A stretch of DNA of 64,000 nucleotides from Acanthochlamys bracteata (GCA_019914995.1 CM034138.1:7012535-7076534); one strand, 5' to 3'. Shown: positions 13,404 through 26,996, numbered from the stretch's first letter. A program made the numbers and translations. Notes: a model not told the origin generated them from the sequence alone.

Positions 13404-16400
13404 AGCAGAGAAAGAAAGAAAGAAAATTCAAGAACACAACAGAGTGAAAAATTAACACAGAAATCGAGAGAAAAAGAGAGAATGTAATATTCAAGAACAA
13501 GTCAGCAGAAGAAAAGTATAAAAAAAAAACAGAGAAAACAAAATAGAATTGAAAATCCACCAGTACACTGAAGAATTCAGCAAAGAACAGGGAAAAAGAA
13601 AAGGAAATGGAAATGAAGAAGAAGCAGAGTGATTATTTCCTTTTCTTATTAAATTCTTTTCTGCTTTGAGCTTTTGATTTTGTCGAGGGAAAGGAGGAAC
13701 AAACAAACGAGCACTGAGACTCTGAGAGCAGGCACAGTCAGAACCCCACTGACACAATATGGTTGATGTGTGAAAGCATCAATTCATACATGATCAAAGA
13801 TTCCAACAACAAACAGGGTTGTAGATAGTGTGAAATTTATTTTTATTGGATTGATATTTATTTTTATTTTTATAATTTACAATTTTTTTAAGTTAAAAAA
13901 CATAAAATTTATATCTTAAAATTTATTATTAGTTTATGTGTATTCTTTTTTAAGATAAAAAAAGAAAACTTATTTTCTAAAATATTCAAAATAACTTCAA
14001 TTATAAAAAAAATATTTTTTTCAAAAATTACTTGAAGCATTCCTCCTGTAACCTAACCAGCAAAACCATAGCATACTAAAATACTTATAAAATAAAATTT
14101 TTTCTAAAAAAATATTTTTATTTTCTAAAAATAAATTATATTTTTTTACTTTTTAAAAAATAAAATATATAATAAAAAAATTTTATTATGTAGAAATTTT
14201 TATATTTTCTAAATTTTTAAATAAATTTCTAAACATTTATAAAATCTATATTAACAAATATAATCTTGAATAAAATTTATTAAATTTTTAAATAAATTTC
14301 TCCTAACTAAAATACAGCTTTACTAACATCTTCTTAAAAGGTTGTTTTGTTGCAAGCGGGAAATTTAAAAAATAAATGTCTAGTTAATCAATTTCAATTT
14401 ATATATAGGACTGGTTTTAACTTCCAAAATTTCAATCAAATTATTTTTTATAAAGAATAATACTTTACTATACTTATATTCGATATATTGGATTTGATTT
14501 ATGATCAATTCTGTATTAATTTATAACATGTTAAATATTCGAGACCGGATCGCTTCCGAGTTCAGACTGGATCAATATATGCTTCGCATATAATGGGTCT
14601 GTTTTTTAGAAAATATTATCAATTTTTTAACTTCAAATTTTTTTAATAAATTTTTCATAATATTTAATAGAATTGATTTAAAATTTTAAAAATTAAAACA
14701 AAATTACGTCATAAAATTTTATTTTTTTGATAAAACTATAAATTTTATTTTTTAAATAAAAAATATTTTATATAAGAACTTCCAAATCTCTCAGAGTTGG
14801 TCCACCGGTCAAGTCATATACCAAAGTAAAACCTAAACTACAAGAGTTTTAGACATCTTTCAGTCTTTTGGCAGTTTTTTTAATAAATTTTTTTAATTAT
14901 ATATTTGTTAATAATTTTTTGTAATTTTATAAATTTTTAAAAAGTATATAATAATTCGAAATCATCGTAAGATCTAGTATTATTGAGTTTTACTTTTTAA
15001 AAAAAATGTAATGATCATTTAAAACAATTTTTAATATATTTGAAAAAGCTAAGAGATCATTTTCTATTAATTATAAAAGTATGCTATATGTTAAAAAAGC
15101 TTATAAAAGCCGCGTTTGTCGACTAGTTTGTTTAATTTTTTATGTCCTATTTTTTAATAAATTTTTTATAATTTTCTACAATATTTATTGAAAATTTTAA
15201 AATTTTACATAATAAAAAATTTTATTTTTTATTTTTATTTTTTAGATAAAAATAATATTATTTATCGAAATAGAATAAAAATATATTTTGTTTTAAAAAT
15301 TTAAAAGCAATTTCAAACACACCTTAAAGGAAAATTTTCTAAAAACTAATCTATCTTCCTTTAGTTAATTTTTTTCAATATGTATACAATAATTATAAAA
15401 TATAATTATTTGTTTTTAAATTAAAAAATTATTACAATAAGATTTTTTAAAAGGCGAAAGATAATCATCTAGAGGCCTTTATGGGCATGAAAATTAATTA
15501 TGTCATAAATAGAGCAATTTTATTTTAAGTTTCACTTTATATATTGAAAAGTTCTTTTAAAAATCTGACACTCGTTATAAAATAAAATTTTTTGAAATTA
15601 AAAAATATATTTTAAAATAAACTTTATCTATTTACTAAAACGTAACTAAAAATATACAATAATAAATTTTTAATATATAATTTTTTAGTTTTAACAAATT
15701 ATTAAATAAATTTTCTAGGAAGTTGTATAATGTTTACTAGTGCGTACTAAACATAGGGCGTGTTTACCAAGTAAGTAACCTGGAGTTTGAAAATTTTTGA
15801 AAAGTGAATTTAAAAATTAAACTAAAATATTTAATAAAAATAAATTTTTATGTAATAATAATTTTAAAATTAAATTTTTTTGATAAAAGAATTTATTTTA
15901 AATTATTTATTTAATTTATATTAAAAATAAATTTGAAAATAATAAAATTTGAAGTATCGGTAAATATGCACATAGGCCATAGCCAAACGAGCCAAATCGC
16001 CAGTTAGGAAATGTTCTTTTCACAAGTTACAACTTACTTCTTTGTAATAGAAAATTATTTCAGCTAATACAAAACTTGAACGCATTTTTAATAAAACAAT
16101 TTATAGTAATATTTTTAATAGCTCGTTTTAGCGCAAAAAAACATACGGTAAAAATATTGTTCAAAACTGTTACTTTGAGTATTGAAAATTTTACAATATA
16201 AATTTATCTGTTTATGTTGAATTTAATGCTAAGAAAATTTGTACGAGTTTTTATTTCACGCCGAAGGTGATTTATCATTTTTAATTACTAAAAATAATCT
16301 TATATAACTAAAAATAAACTTTTATTGCATAGTAGGAATTTAAATTTTTCAGCTAAAATTTAAATTTTTTTAAAATAATTTATTAAAAATATAATTAATA

Positions 16401-16724
16401 TTATGGAAATGAATTTATTTAAAAATAACTTTTTAGAAAGAAATTGAATTATTGGGATTAAGCAAACACGCCAAAATCACTGTCAACATCAGAGCAATCA
16501 CCGCCGAAATTCTTCACCAAAATTTGAATTTGATTTTTTTGATTAATGTCATTATGAAAAGTAAGATCTCCCACAAAATGATTGAGATTGTTGTTTTGAA
16601 CTTATTAAATTCGAATAAATTTAAAATATTATTATTTGAATATAAAGATATAAATTTAAATCCGAACCAAATATATAGTTCTGCGGTTCGTAAACTGTAA
16701 TAAATTGGACCTATTTTAATTCAT

Positions 16725-16990
16725 AATTTTATTTTTTTTCGTCAAATTTTAAATTTTGAATAATTTTTATGTTTCAATTATACAAAGAATTCAGAACTTC
16801 AATTTTACATACGAAATTTCAGTTCTAATTTTCTTATTTATACACTCCCAATATAATTATATCTTTCAATTTTTAAGATATTTTCAAAACTTATTAAAAC
16901 ATAAATACTAAATTCACTTCCACTTTATTTTTTAAAAAATTCTACTGATTATTTTTTATTTTTACAAAACTTAATTACGGGTATTTAAAA
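16725..16990. mobile_element. Diverged Tourist-like MITE copy
   Basis: This segment carries, in reverse orientation, the internal phrases of the well-defined element at 19127-19411 and its relatives at 23.4 and 35.7 kb ('attcagaactt', 'tacatacgaaatttcagtt', 'cacttccactttatttttta', 'aattacgggtattt'). Its ends are too degraded to define a target duplication. Confidence 0.55.
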
Positions 16991-19126
16991 TAAGAACTCA
17001 GTTCAACCCAATAAATATTTCAGCTCGCATATTAATTTGATCAATAATATACTACTGATTTAATTAATATTAACAGTTAAGTAAATCAAATTATAGTAAT
17101 AAATATTTTTTTTAATAATAATAAAATATTTATAATTTATTTATCTTAATAATAATTTTAAAAAATTATTTTATATTTATTATTTTTATTTTTAATTTTG
17201 TTTTAAAATAAAAAAAATTAATTAGAAATATAGAATCGGACTGATCAATTTCGAATATGAGAAAGGGATCTACCTGGCCCGCCCATATTGTACGTTTATT
17301 TTACGTTTGGAGTCTTACCCGATTAGACGCAAAGTCACCCATCCAGCTCATCATAGAACTGTTTGAAAATAATTATAAATAGAATTTTTTTAAAAAAAAT
17401 TATTTGTATTTTTTAAATAATTTTTTTTTAATTTTACAAATAATAAAAAAATTTAATAAAAAAATATTATTATGTAAATTGTTTTACACTTTTAAACTTT
17501 TAAATAAATTTTTATATATTTATAAAGTATATATTAAAAATATAAAATTAAGAAATAAAAAATTATTTTTCTGATAATTTAGTATCTGTTCTTTTCACAT
17601 AATAAGTTACTTTTTTTACTAAACAATTATTTTTAATTTATTTTTCATTAAAATACACAAATTACTTTTAATTTATTTTTTAATACAAAAAATATATCAC
17701 TGTAAATAATATTATTTCTAATAATTTATTTCTAAGAACTTATTTTTAAAAATTGCACTTTTTAAACCTAAAAGAAATGCATCCTTAATAATATTGTCAC
17801 AAATAAACTTCTAGCACGTTGCTTTGATCAATTACCAAAAGTTATTTGTGTTCAATGGAGGATGTGAAAAAATCATAAGATAGAAGCGAAAATTGTATAT
17901 AGCGCCTGAGATTATAGGTGCAAATATAGATGAGTCCAGATCAAAAAAATAGATCGACCGAAATCATGATCCAAATCGATCTATTTATTCGGTATATATT
18001 TTTAATTTTATATAAAAATAAAATTTAAAAATTATTTTTAAAATATAAAATAAATATATAATTTTTTATTATTAAAATATTTTTTTAATATTTAAAAATA
18101 TTTTTAAATAAAATTTGATTTGATTAATATTGATCGATCAATATTAATAAGATTTCGAATAGACAGTTGCAAAAAATCGCCTGTCTCTAAATGACAAGGT
18201 CTTTTATATTTTTAAATTTTAAAATAAATTTTATATAATATTATAAAAAATATGAACTTACAAAGTTGATATATGTTTTCTTAGAATGCACTACAAAACA
18301 GGCCAATTTAACCCCAGCATAAATTCTCTTTTCGTCTTTATTGTTTAAATAAAAAATATTACTTTTCCTTGCTTTTTTAACATGTCAAATCTAATTTAGT
18401 TCACTGCTAAAACGGACATGGCCCAGAGCAATTAAAATTCATCTTTTCATTTCTATTAAAAATTTACATGACATCTTTCAGAAGGCCCATCATTTGTAAA
18501 ACTTTTTTGATAGTGTTTATAAAATAGAATTTTTTTAAAATGCAAAATATTTTTATTTTTTTATTTAAAAAATAATTAAAATATATAATAATAAGATTTT
18601 ATTACGTAAATTTTTTTTATATTTTTTAAATTTTAAATAAATTTTATAAATATTTATAAAATATATATTAAAAAATATATAATTAAAAAAAAGTGTAGGT
18701 GAAAACGCTCAACCAAATGGCCCATTTATAATTACGCCGGTGTGTTCTTTTTACCTTTGTAATTTATTTTCTTTACTAAAAAATTAGTTTTAACTCGCTT
18801 CAATTATACTAAACAATCTAATAAATTATTTTGAGCTCACTTTTTTCTCATATCAATCCAACGACTTAGCATGCTTTAGGGAGAGTTCGGCATTATTTAT
18901 CTCCAAAACAACTTTTTAATTTCTATTTTATATTTTTTAATATATTTTTTATAATTATTTAAAAAACTTATTAAAACATATAAAAAGTACAGAAAAAATT
19001 TTATATAGTGCGATTTTTTATTATATATTTTTATTATCATCTTTTAGATCATAACAATAGAGCTTGTTTTAAAAAAATATAAATATTCTATTTTAAAAAA
19101 AATTATTTTACAGAAACTCTCAATTA

Positions 19127-19411
19127 GGGCGTGTTTCAAATGCCCGTAACTGAGTTACGTGAAAGTGAAAAATAAGAAGTGGAATTTTTTGAAAAATAAG
19201 TTGAAAGTGGAGTTTAGTTTTTATGTTTTAATTGATTGTTGAAGTGGGTTGGAAGTGAATTGAAAAAAAAAAATATAGTGGAACTTGAGTTTCACTTGTA
19301 TAGAACTGGGAACTCGAGTTCTCAGCTCTATTTGCAATTGAAACAAAGAAACTAAGTGGAATTCCAATTCTGACGGAAGAAAGTGGAATTCCACTCACTT
19401 GAAACACGCCC
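19127..19411. mobile_element. Tourist-like (PIF/Harbinger type) MITE
   Basis: A 285-bp element with perfect 13-bp terminal inverted repeats (GGGCGTGTTTCAA at the left, its reverse complement at the right). It is flanked by a TTA duplication (19124-19126 and 19412-19414). TTA target duplications and GGGC-starting termini are characteristic of PIF/Harbinger-derived Tourist MITEs. It has no coding capacity, so it needs a transposase from elsewhere. Its clean ends suggest it is among the younger insertions in the window. Confidence 0.85.
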
Positions 19412-19728
19412 TTAATTGATGTTGTTGCCAACTGCGCATGCGAGTTTAACACCTTTTTCATATGACTTGAGTGCTTCAGCTCATCTTTGAGATCGTTTGA
19501 GAGTGTTTAAAATAAACAAATTTATTGTGAGATTATTCTAAAACTTTTCAGATATAAATTTTTTATCTAAAAATTAATAAACATAATAAATATAAAAATA
19601 ATATTAAACTTTAAATATTGTATAAAGTTTATTAAAAAATAAAAATTTAAATAAAATAAAATATATTATGAAACATAGGAATAATAGTTGTCCTTCCATC
19701 TAATAATATTAAGTTAACAGTGAGTATA

Positions 19729-20515
19729 TTAGACCTATATTAAATAAAATTAAGATGAAAAAGTAGTTAAATATTAGAGAATTTTATAACACATTAGCTT
19801 AAATTTTTAGGTTGAATTGAACTTTTTAATATATAGATCGGATCCTTGAAATATCTTACTTTAGTTAATTTTTTCGGTATTGTATTTTTCTAATATTGGT
19901 ATTAAAGTTGATGGTTTGGCTAAGAGCTCGATGCACGTAATAGCTCTCGCTGACGGTAGGTGAGCAAGTTAAAAACAGTGTGATTTATATGTACTTTCGT
20001 AAAAGATGAGCAAAAATTCGGAGCTAGTTGAACTCTAATGACCGGCCCTTAATTGCGTAAGACGGTGCGTAGGTGAGGTGACACTGCATGTTATTGCTCT
20101 ATTTGGTAGTACGATGAGTATGTTAAGAACAGTGTGATTCAAAATAGAATTTCGTAAGATGTGAGTAAAAACTCAGAACAAATTGGATTCTGATATCTGG
20201 CTTTTGGTGTGCAGTACTATGCTCAAAGCTAAGTTGCTAAAATTCTGATCGATCAACGTACTTTTTGCTTAATAAGGTGCTCAAATGAAAAAAAATATGA
20301 GAGACTCATTCTTAGCGAAAAAATTATTAGATTAAGAGTAGGTAGATCAGTTCATGTTAAATAAAATTAAGATGATAATAGAATTAATATACTAAAGAGT
20401 TTATAATCTATTAACTTAAGATTTTATATTGAATTGAGCTTTTTAATATATAGATCGGACTTTTTAAATATTTTATTTTTATTAACTCTTTTAGTGTCGT
20501 ATCTTTTCTAACAAT
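19729..20515. repeat. Degenerate direct repeats
   Basis: Two layers of repetition are visible. A ~170-bp segment at about 19729-19900 recurs at 20345-20515 (shared 'ttaaataaaattaagatga' and 'ctttttaatatatagatcgga'). Between them a ~155-bp unit occurs twice (about 19921-20060 and 20078-20215, shared 'aacagtgtgat' and 'tgagyaaaaaytc'). It could be the remnant of a retroelement with eroded terminal repeats, but no coding, primer-binding or polypurine sequence is recognisable. Confidence 0.5.
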
Positions 20516-21170
20516 TAATTGGTTCTTTGTCGGCGGGAGTTTTTCAATTTCATTCTCAACCATTTCAGCTCTAGATTTTGCGTCTTCTTCACTTGAGAGA
20601 AAATTCAAGTGTCCATTTTATCAGAAACAATAAGTATCTTCTACCTCCCAAATAATTAGAACTCCAGAAAATAATATTACCTTCGTATTTTTAATATTAG
20701 ACAAATATTACAATTTTAATTTTAATACTGCTATTATAAACGTTGTCGGACCATTTTCCAACTTTTATGAATACCATCAAAAGATAATATACATATTTAT
20801 TTTATGTAAAGCCATTTTACATCCTTCTATTTTGTCAAAATTTGTGATTTTTTAACTCTTCTACTTTAAATATGTTGCTTTTATCATTTTTAATATAAAT
20901 ATTTTGTTCAATTTTGATGTGAGTTACTTAAAATTTCATTTTGATGAGAAAAATTAAATTTTTAGATATTTGAAACAAATCCATAATAAATCTACTATTG
21001 CTAAACAATATACCATAAGTCTAATCTTGCAAAACGTAATAAATATCAGCCCAAAAAATCCCTTTAAAAAAAAGACCACTTGTTCGACCAACGCTCTTCA
21101 CTTACGGATTTCCAAAAAATTCCAAGCAACACATTTCCCGAACCTTTCTTCCTCTTCATTCAATCGATCC

Positions 21171-21455
21171 ATGGGTCCCCCGCGACCAGCTCCTCCTCCT
21201 CCGCCGCCGCCGCCAACGAAGTGTGGGAAGACTGCAGCGGAGTGCGCGATGGGGTTGTGCACACTGTGCGTCTGCTGCCCGCTGACTCTGGTCTGGTGCT
21301 GCTGCGTCGAGGTCCCCTGCAAAGTGGCATACCGTCTCGCGAGACGGATCATCGAAACCAGCCGGCGGAAACGGAGAAGGAAATTGCTGATTGCTTATTC
21401 TTCCTCTTTCTCAGATATCGATTTCGATGAGGATTCTGGGAAGTGGAGAAGCTGA
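21171..21455 (+). CDS. Small proline- and cysteine-rich protein, uncharacterised plant family
   Basis: A single exon encodes 94 residues. The chosen ATG, in the context 'gatccatggg', opens a Pro tract (8-15); an in-frame Met lies 67 codons upstream, but the sequence between is unlike any protein. Residues 18-50 hold ten cysteines in a hydrophobic stretch with CVCC and WCCC. Then comes a basic block (SRRKRRRK, ~64-71) and an acidic tail (DIDFDEDS). The exon is GC-rich compared with its surroundings, which supports real coding. The layout resembles a family of short plant proteins with a Cys-rich membrane-like segment followed by a polybasic tail. Association with a membrane through Cys acylation and the basic patch is inference. 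Function is unknown. Confidence 0.7.
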   Translation: MGPPRPAPPPPPPPPTKCGKTAAECAMGLCTLCVCCPLTLVWCCCVEVPCKVAYRLARRIIETSRRKRRRKLLIAYSSSFSDIDFDEDSGKWRS

Positions 21456-24275
21456 CCGGTTAGAAATCACTGTTGTAGATTGATTGATTGATTTCTCTGA
21501 CCTCTAGTTGATGTTGTTGTTATTGGTTGTTGCCACTAGAGAAGAAAAAAATTATTAGAGTTGTTTTGATTGGTTAATCGATTGATAAAGAAGAAGAGAT
21601 TATAGATTTTAGTATTATTTAGGGAGAAAATTTCGTTATCTGCGAATTATTCGTGAATTATTCGTCAATGATAAATAGTATTCAATATCTAATTATTCAA
21701 ACAAGGTTTTGATACATTTTTTGGGTTAACATAAACGGTACCATAAGAGTAGCTTTTTCCTAAGTATGTGTGTTCATTAATTATTATTATAGCATAATAG
21801 TTACTGTGATTTTGTGAATGTTTTTTAAAAAAAAAAGATTCAAAGATGTTTAGGTTTGTGCAATTTAGTCCTCATTTCAAATGTCTTCGAATTTTTTAAA
21901 GTGAAAAATAAAAAATATACTTTTGTAAAATTGAATTGAAGTGAAGCTCGATATTTATATTTTAATAATTTTAAAATTAAATTAAATTAAAAAATAAAAT
22001 TATATTAAAAAGTATATAAATAAAATAATTAAAATTAAAATATTGTATATAAATATAGAGTTATAAATTTTTTTGAAATAAAATATATAAATTTTTCAAA
22101 ATTTCAAATTTTCTTATCATATATTTTTTTATTCTTTTCCTTTTTTGGGCAGATTTGGAGAAGTAAGGTTTACTGCAAGAAATATGCTTTCTTCGTTCTT
22201 CCAAGGCATACAAGTACCCGCCTACGTGGAAGAATTCAAATACGCTTATCAGTTTCAGTAGAATAATTCAGTGCCCAAAAATATTACATTTTTACGAGTG
22301 GTGCGTTTAGAGTTACTCATAAAATAAAAATTTTTTGAAATTAAAAATATTTTATTTTTTTAAAACATAAATTTTATTTTTTATTTTTAAAAATAATAAA
22401 AATATATTATAAAAATTTTATTACATAAATTTTTTTATATTTTTTAACTTTTTAAATAAATTTTTAAATAATTTATATATATATAATATAAAATAAAATA
22501 TTAACAAAAAGTTGAACCAAAACGTCTTCTTGCAAACTCTGGTCGGCGCAGTGAGTTACGTTTCTTTTCACATAATTTATTTTTTATTAAAATTACTTCT
22601 TATTATATAAAATATAAAAAATTTATTTTAAATTCCTTTCTTTCTACTAAATAAAACAAAGTTTGATATCATCTTTAATAATATTATTTATAATTTAATT
22701 TATAATAACTCATATTTTTAATATTTTATTTTTAGTTAAAAAACTACACCCGAAGTGCATGTATTGGTAATACTTATATTGAGGGCACGGAGTATAGAAA
22801 AAGTGGATATTAAAATATTTATCATTTTTAAATTAATTTTTAATTACATATTTTTTTAATAAATTTTTAAATAATTTATAGATCTCGGTACTGTTTCAGC
22901 CTTGGTACGAGATATGGTCAGATATAGTAATAGAGAAGTGTAGCAGGTGTTCAAAAAAGAATTATATTTATAATTTAAAAAATATGTCATAATAATTTAT
23001 TATTAATTTTTTATTTTTTATCATAAAAACATAGAATTTATTTTTTAGAAAATTTTACAATATTATTATTTTTTAATAACTATTTTCAATATCCCTAAAT
23101 CGTGATGATCGGACGGCTGAAATCAAAGAAGATTTTGATACATTTTGAACTAAAATGTTGGGGTCACATAAGAAAATTTTCTATAGCATATATTACGCTT
23201 TTTTCGTTAAGCGAACATTTCGAACAATTTTAAAATAACACATATTTTTACAGATACATGAAAGATTTACTTTGATGAAAGCCTGACACTTTGAAGTATC
23301 TGATTGCAGCTTTGTTAATCACTCTTATGTTTTTTTATTCGTATAATTCAACTTATTTTTTAGACATATTTCAAATGCCTATAATTTTATTTTTTTTACT
23401 AAGATTTGAGTTCCGAACCGTTCATATATTTTAATTATATAAAAAATTCAGAACTCTACTTTCACATACGGAATTCTAATTTCAACTTTTTTATTTACAC
23501 ATTTCTTAATATAACTATATCTTTTAATTATCAATATATTTTTAAAATCTATTGAACCACAAATACTAAGTTCTACTTTCATTTTATTTTTAAAAAATTC
23601 TACTTTTTATTTTTTATTTTTATAAAAGCATTTAAAATTCACAATTATACTCAGTAATTTCTACAGCCTTCCAGATTGTAAGCTGAATTCTTAGATACAA
23701 ATCTGCAGCTATTAATTAGATCATTAGTGCTGTTCCAGAATGCTTATGAAATTATTTTTAAAATAAAGTATTTATTTTATTTTAAAAAATAAATAATATA
23801 TCTTAATTTAAATAAATGAAATAAAATAAAAGATATTTTATATATTATAAAATTTTTATTTACAAAATAAAGAAAAACTAATAGTAATAATAATAAGTAA
23901 TTCCGAACAATCATCTGGACAAGAGTACTAAGGTAAGGGCGTACTTAATTCACCCGAGCTGCACTTTTCTCTCTCTAAATTTTATTTTTTAATATTCATT
24001 TTTAGTATAAAATAAGTACAATATTTAAATAAATTCATATTAAAATAAATACACTCTAAAAAATTCTAATTTTATTTTTCACTTTCGTAAAAGTTGGTTA
24101 CAGTCCTGTTTGAAACGCCGGTAACTGAGGATTTTCTTCTCCCACATTGGAGCTACATGTACTTCGATTCAACAACTTCAAAAAAAAAAAAAAAAAAAAA
24201 AAAAGTTAACCAGACAAATTTTTTTATAAAAGCCAAACACTGATCTAAATGAGGAATACAGGGAGGAGTATCTCA
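21456..24275. other. Intergenic spacer with MITE remnants and a poly(A) run
   Basis: About 2.8 kb between two small GC-rich genes. It holds AT-rich repeat fragments, a reverse-oriented Tourist-like copy at about 23357-23660, a fragment at ~24115-24136 resembling a Tourist terminus ('tttgaaacgccggtaactgagg'), and a 25-nt A run (24180-24204). No gene is supported. Confidence 0.55.
23357..23660. mobile_element. Diverged Tourist-like MITE copy
   Basis: Contains the family phrases 'agacatatttcaaatgcct', 'aattcagaactctactttcac' and 'ttctactttttatttttta' in the same order as the copy at 16.7 kb. The termini have decayed, so the exact boundaries are approximate. Confidence 0.55.
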
Positions 24276-24547
24276 TCAGCACTTGGGCATGAGGACCTTG
24301 CAAGAGTTTGCAAGCGTGCGTCCGTTGCCGGAAAAAGTATACCCTCTCAAGCTAGGGTTGTTCATATACTGGCAGAAGCACGGCTGCTGTTGCTTCAGCT
24401 TCGCGCAGCAAGTTGCAGTCGGCGGCCAGCGGTTTGGATGGTGTTGGCGCATGACCGCAGCTCAACCGGGTTGCATGATGGCTCTGCTGCTGCCGCCGCC
24501 GCCACCACGCAGAAGAGGAGCACCGTCGCAATGATCAAGCTTCTCAT
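24276..24547 (-). pseudogene. Type 2 non-specific lipid-transfer protein, 1-nt frameshift
   Basis: One exon, read leftward. It starts with a signal peptide (MRSLIIATVLLFCVVAAAAA) and then CNPVELRSC, the start of a mature type 2 LTP. The reading frame breaks near 24420-24426 and hits a stop soon after (AARS then TGA). The next frame resumes exactly in register with PPTATCCAKLKQQQPCFC and ends ...SCKVLMPKC then TGA. Across both frames all eight family cysteines (C, C, CC, CxC, C, C) are present. Adding back one missing base gives the family's usual spacing and a 90-residue precursor. The 272-nt length is one short of a multiple of three. It may be a recent pseudogene or a sequence/assembly error. 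An intact protein would bind lipids in the cell wall. Confidence 0.85.
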
Positions 24548-24606
24548 TTCTTGTTATTCTTCAAATTTTATATTATTCTTTGAAGTGGTGTAGAAGAGTG
24601 GAGGTA

Positions 24607-24614
24607 TATTTATA
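24607..24614 (-). promoter_or_regulatory. TATA box of the lipid-transfer protein gene
   Basis: TATAAATA on the minus strand, about 60 bases upstream of the ATG at 24547 and set in 'cgttataaatatacc'. It is a near-ideal plant TATA box at a plausible distance. This suggests the frameshifted gene kept a working promoter until recently. Confidence 0.65.
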
Positions 24615-26553
24615 ACGAGTTGGGAAATTTATTGCAGGAAGTTTATTTTGGTGTGGCATGGAAATGAATGCGCTAAAAAAACTTTCTATATAATTAATAA
24701 AGAAATTTTTGGGAGTGATTTTGACAAAAAAATTCTTTAACGAAAAATATTTTAAAAGTTTTTAAATGATTTTATATTTTTTACTTTAAACATAATAAAA
24801 ATAAAATTTTATTATATAAATATTATAATATTATTAAAAAATATAAAATAATAAATTAAAATAAAAAAGTTTAGCCACAGCTAGCGAAGCTACACCTTAA
24901 GAACAACCAATTTTTAGAGTGTGTTTTTTTAACTTTGTGGTTCGTTTTTGTACTAATTTTTTTTTAATTTATTTACACAAATTAACAATATAAATCACTT
25001 CCTAATCACTTTTAACTATAAAAAATTAAAAAATTAATTTTTTTCAGAAATACTATTTGCTATAACTCATTTAACTTCAATTATATTTTAATAATCACTT
25101 GCTTTAAAAAAAATGCATTCTAAGAGTATTCTAATTTCACACTTATAATTCAATGTTTTTGGTGAAGAATTATTTTTGACTCATTTTTTACTACACAAAA
25201 AATCGAATAAAAAATTTATTTTTAATTTATTTCTTTTTAAAATAAATATCGGTCCGGGGGCTACGTGATGGAATTGATTGCCCGAGTTAGTTTGCTGCAT
25301 GTAATGCACTGAAAATTGCAGGGTGCACAAAAAATTAAAGTCGTTCATGTCTTTATCGTGACGTGAATTTAAAACCATATTGCTTTTTTTTTTTTTTTTT
25401 AGCCGAAAATGGAGGGTATATAAATCAAAGAACATTGGATCATATGGGTTGAAATCTTAAAATTTTTTTTTTACACTTTCTAAAATTTTGAATAAATTTA
25501 TAAATATTTATAAAATATGTAAAAAAAATATAAAATAAAAATTAAAAAATTAATTTTTTTATAAGCTAAACTAAACAACTCTTCATTTATATTCAGAACC
25601 GTTTAGAAGTATTTTTTAAAATAGAAATATTTATTTATTTAAAAATATATATTTAATAGTAAAATTTTATAATATAATTTTTTATATTTAAAAAACTTTT
25701 AAATAAATTATATAAAATATAATAAAAAATTATTAAAAATATAAATTGAAAAAATAAAAAACACTTTTCAGAACGTGTTGCCAAAGGGTGAGTGTTGATC
25801 TAGTTTTGAAATTTTAAACTTTTTATCGTCAATAGTTTACAAGTCATAAACTGTTTTAGTGAAAAAAAAATTATTTTGAAATTCTTCGACAAACGAGTTT
25901 GATTTTTTTATTTAATAACTTTTAGAGACGTTTTGAAAGTATTTGAACTAAAAAACTTTTCTAAACTAATATTTATTTTGAAACTTTTAAGAAATAAACT
26001 GATTTTTTTATTAAAAATTAAAAATATATATAAGTTTTCGACGTGTAATTTATTTATACTTGTTAAAAAATTTTAAAATACTTTTTAATACTATATAAAA
26101 CTTATTAAAATATAAAAAATTGAAATAAAATATAATAAAAAGTTGAAATGAAATATAATAACTCGCTAAACATGCTCTAAAATGTATGCACGTAAATTTG
26201 GATGGGCCTAAATGGGTCGGATCGGTTCTTAACGTTAGCAATAACAAGTCGAAAAACAAAACCCAATAACGTTAGCAATAACAAGACAGTTTTTTTTTTT
26301 TTTTGCAGAATATTATTATTTAAAAAAAATTTCGACTTATAAGTATCTCTTTTTCAATTCTACTTTCATAAAATTGTATGTAAACTTAATAATTATTAAC
26401 GCGGTAAATTTTTCTCCTGTACAATTCTTAGATTATATTTAGAATTGCATGCAGACGAAGAAGAGGTTCGAGAGCGTTTATAAAATTAAAAATTTTTATA
26501 GAATATATTTTAAAATTGTCTAAAAATAAGATTAATTTTTTTATTTCAAAAGT

Positions 26554-26575
26554 TATATATATATATATATATATT
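26554..26575. repeat. (TA)n microsatellite
   Basis: TA dinucleotide run of about 11 units in AT-rich spacer. Confidence 0.9.
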
Positions 26576-26996
26576 ATATTTTTAAACTTTAATATAAAAT
26601 TATATATATACTAAATAAAATGTTTTAGTATTCGGAACCATGTTCTCTCCAAAAACACTCAGCATACAAAAGAGAGAGAGAAAAAAGAAAACGGTGGGCA
26701 GACAAGAAGCTTACAAATTATTATTCAACAATTGCACAAATTTTTTTTGACTAATTTGCAACATGAATAACAAAAGACGTAATTTGACTGTGAACTAATT
26801 AGGAGTGGTAATATATGATCTGATTCAAAAATATAATCTGAAATTGACATACTTAATCAGGATTAGGGTTAAAAAATTTGACCCTTATAAATATATGGAT
26901 TTAGTTAGAATTGAACAAATTAGACCCGATTATTAAATAGATCGATCCGGATTAATCCGATATTAACCCACCAATTAAAATTATCATATATTTAAA

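Larger units (their letters stand above)
13404..21170. other. Long AT-rich intergenic spacer with MITEs and degenerate repeats
   Basis: About 7.8 kb without a supported gene. The first ~400 bases are the GA/CT-rich leader and promoter of the receptor kinase. Beyond that are many short A/T-rich segments containing recurrent 'ttataaaataaaatttttt' phrases. These are separated by better-defined elements: Tourist-like copies at 16725-16990 and 19127-19411, a hAT-like remnant near 17.92-18.17 kb, and degenerate direct repeats at 19.73-20.52 kb. Open frames in this stretch are short, AT-rich and unlike any protein I know. Confidence 0.6.

Noticed and set aside
24249-24593. 114-residue open frame on the plus strand over the lipid-transfer gene
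   Set aside because: It is the antisense shadow of a GC-rich LTP exon; the minus strand shows a signal peptide, all eight LTP cysteines and a TATA box.
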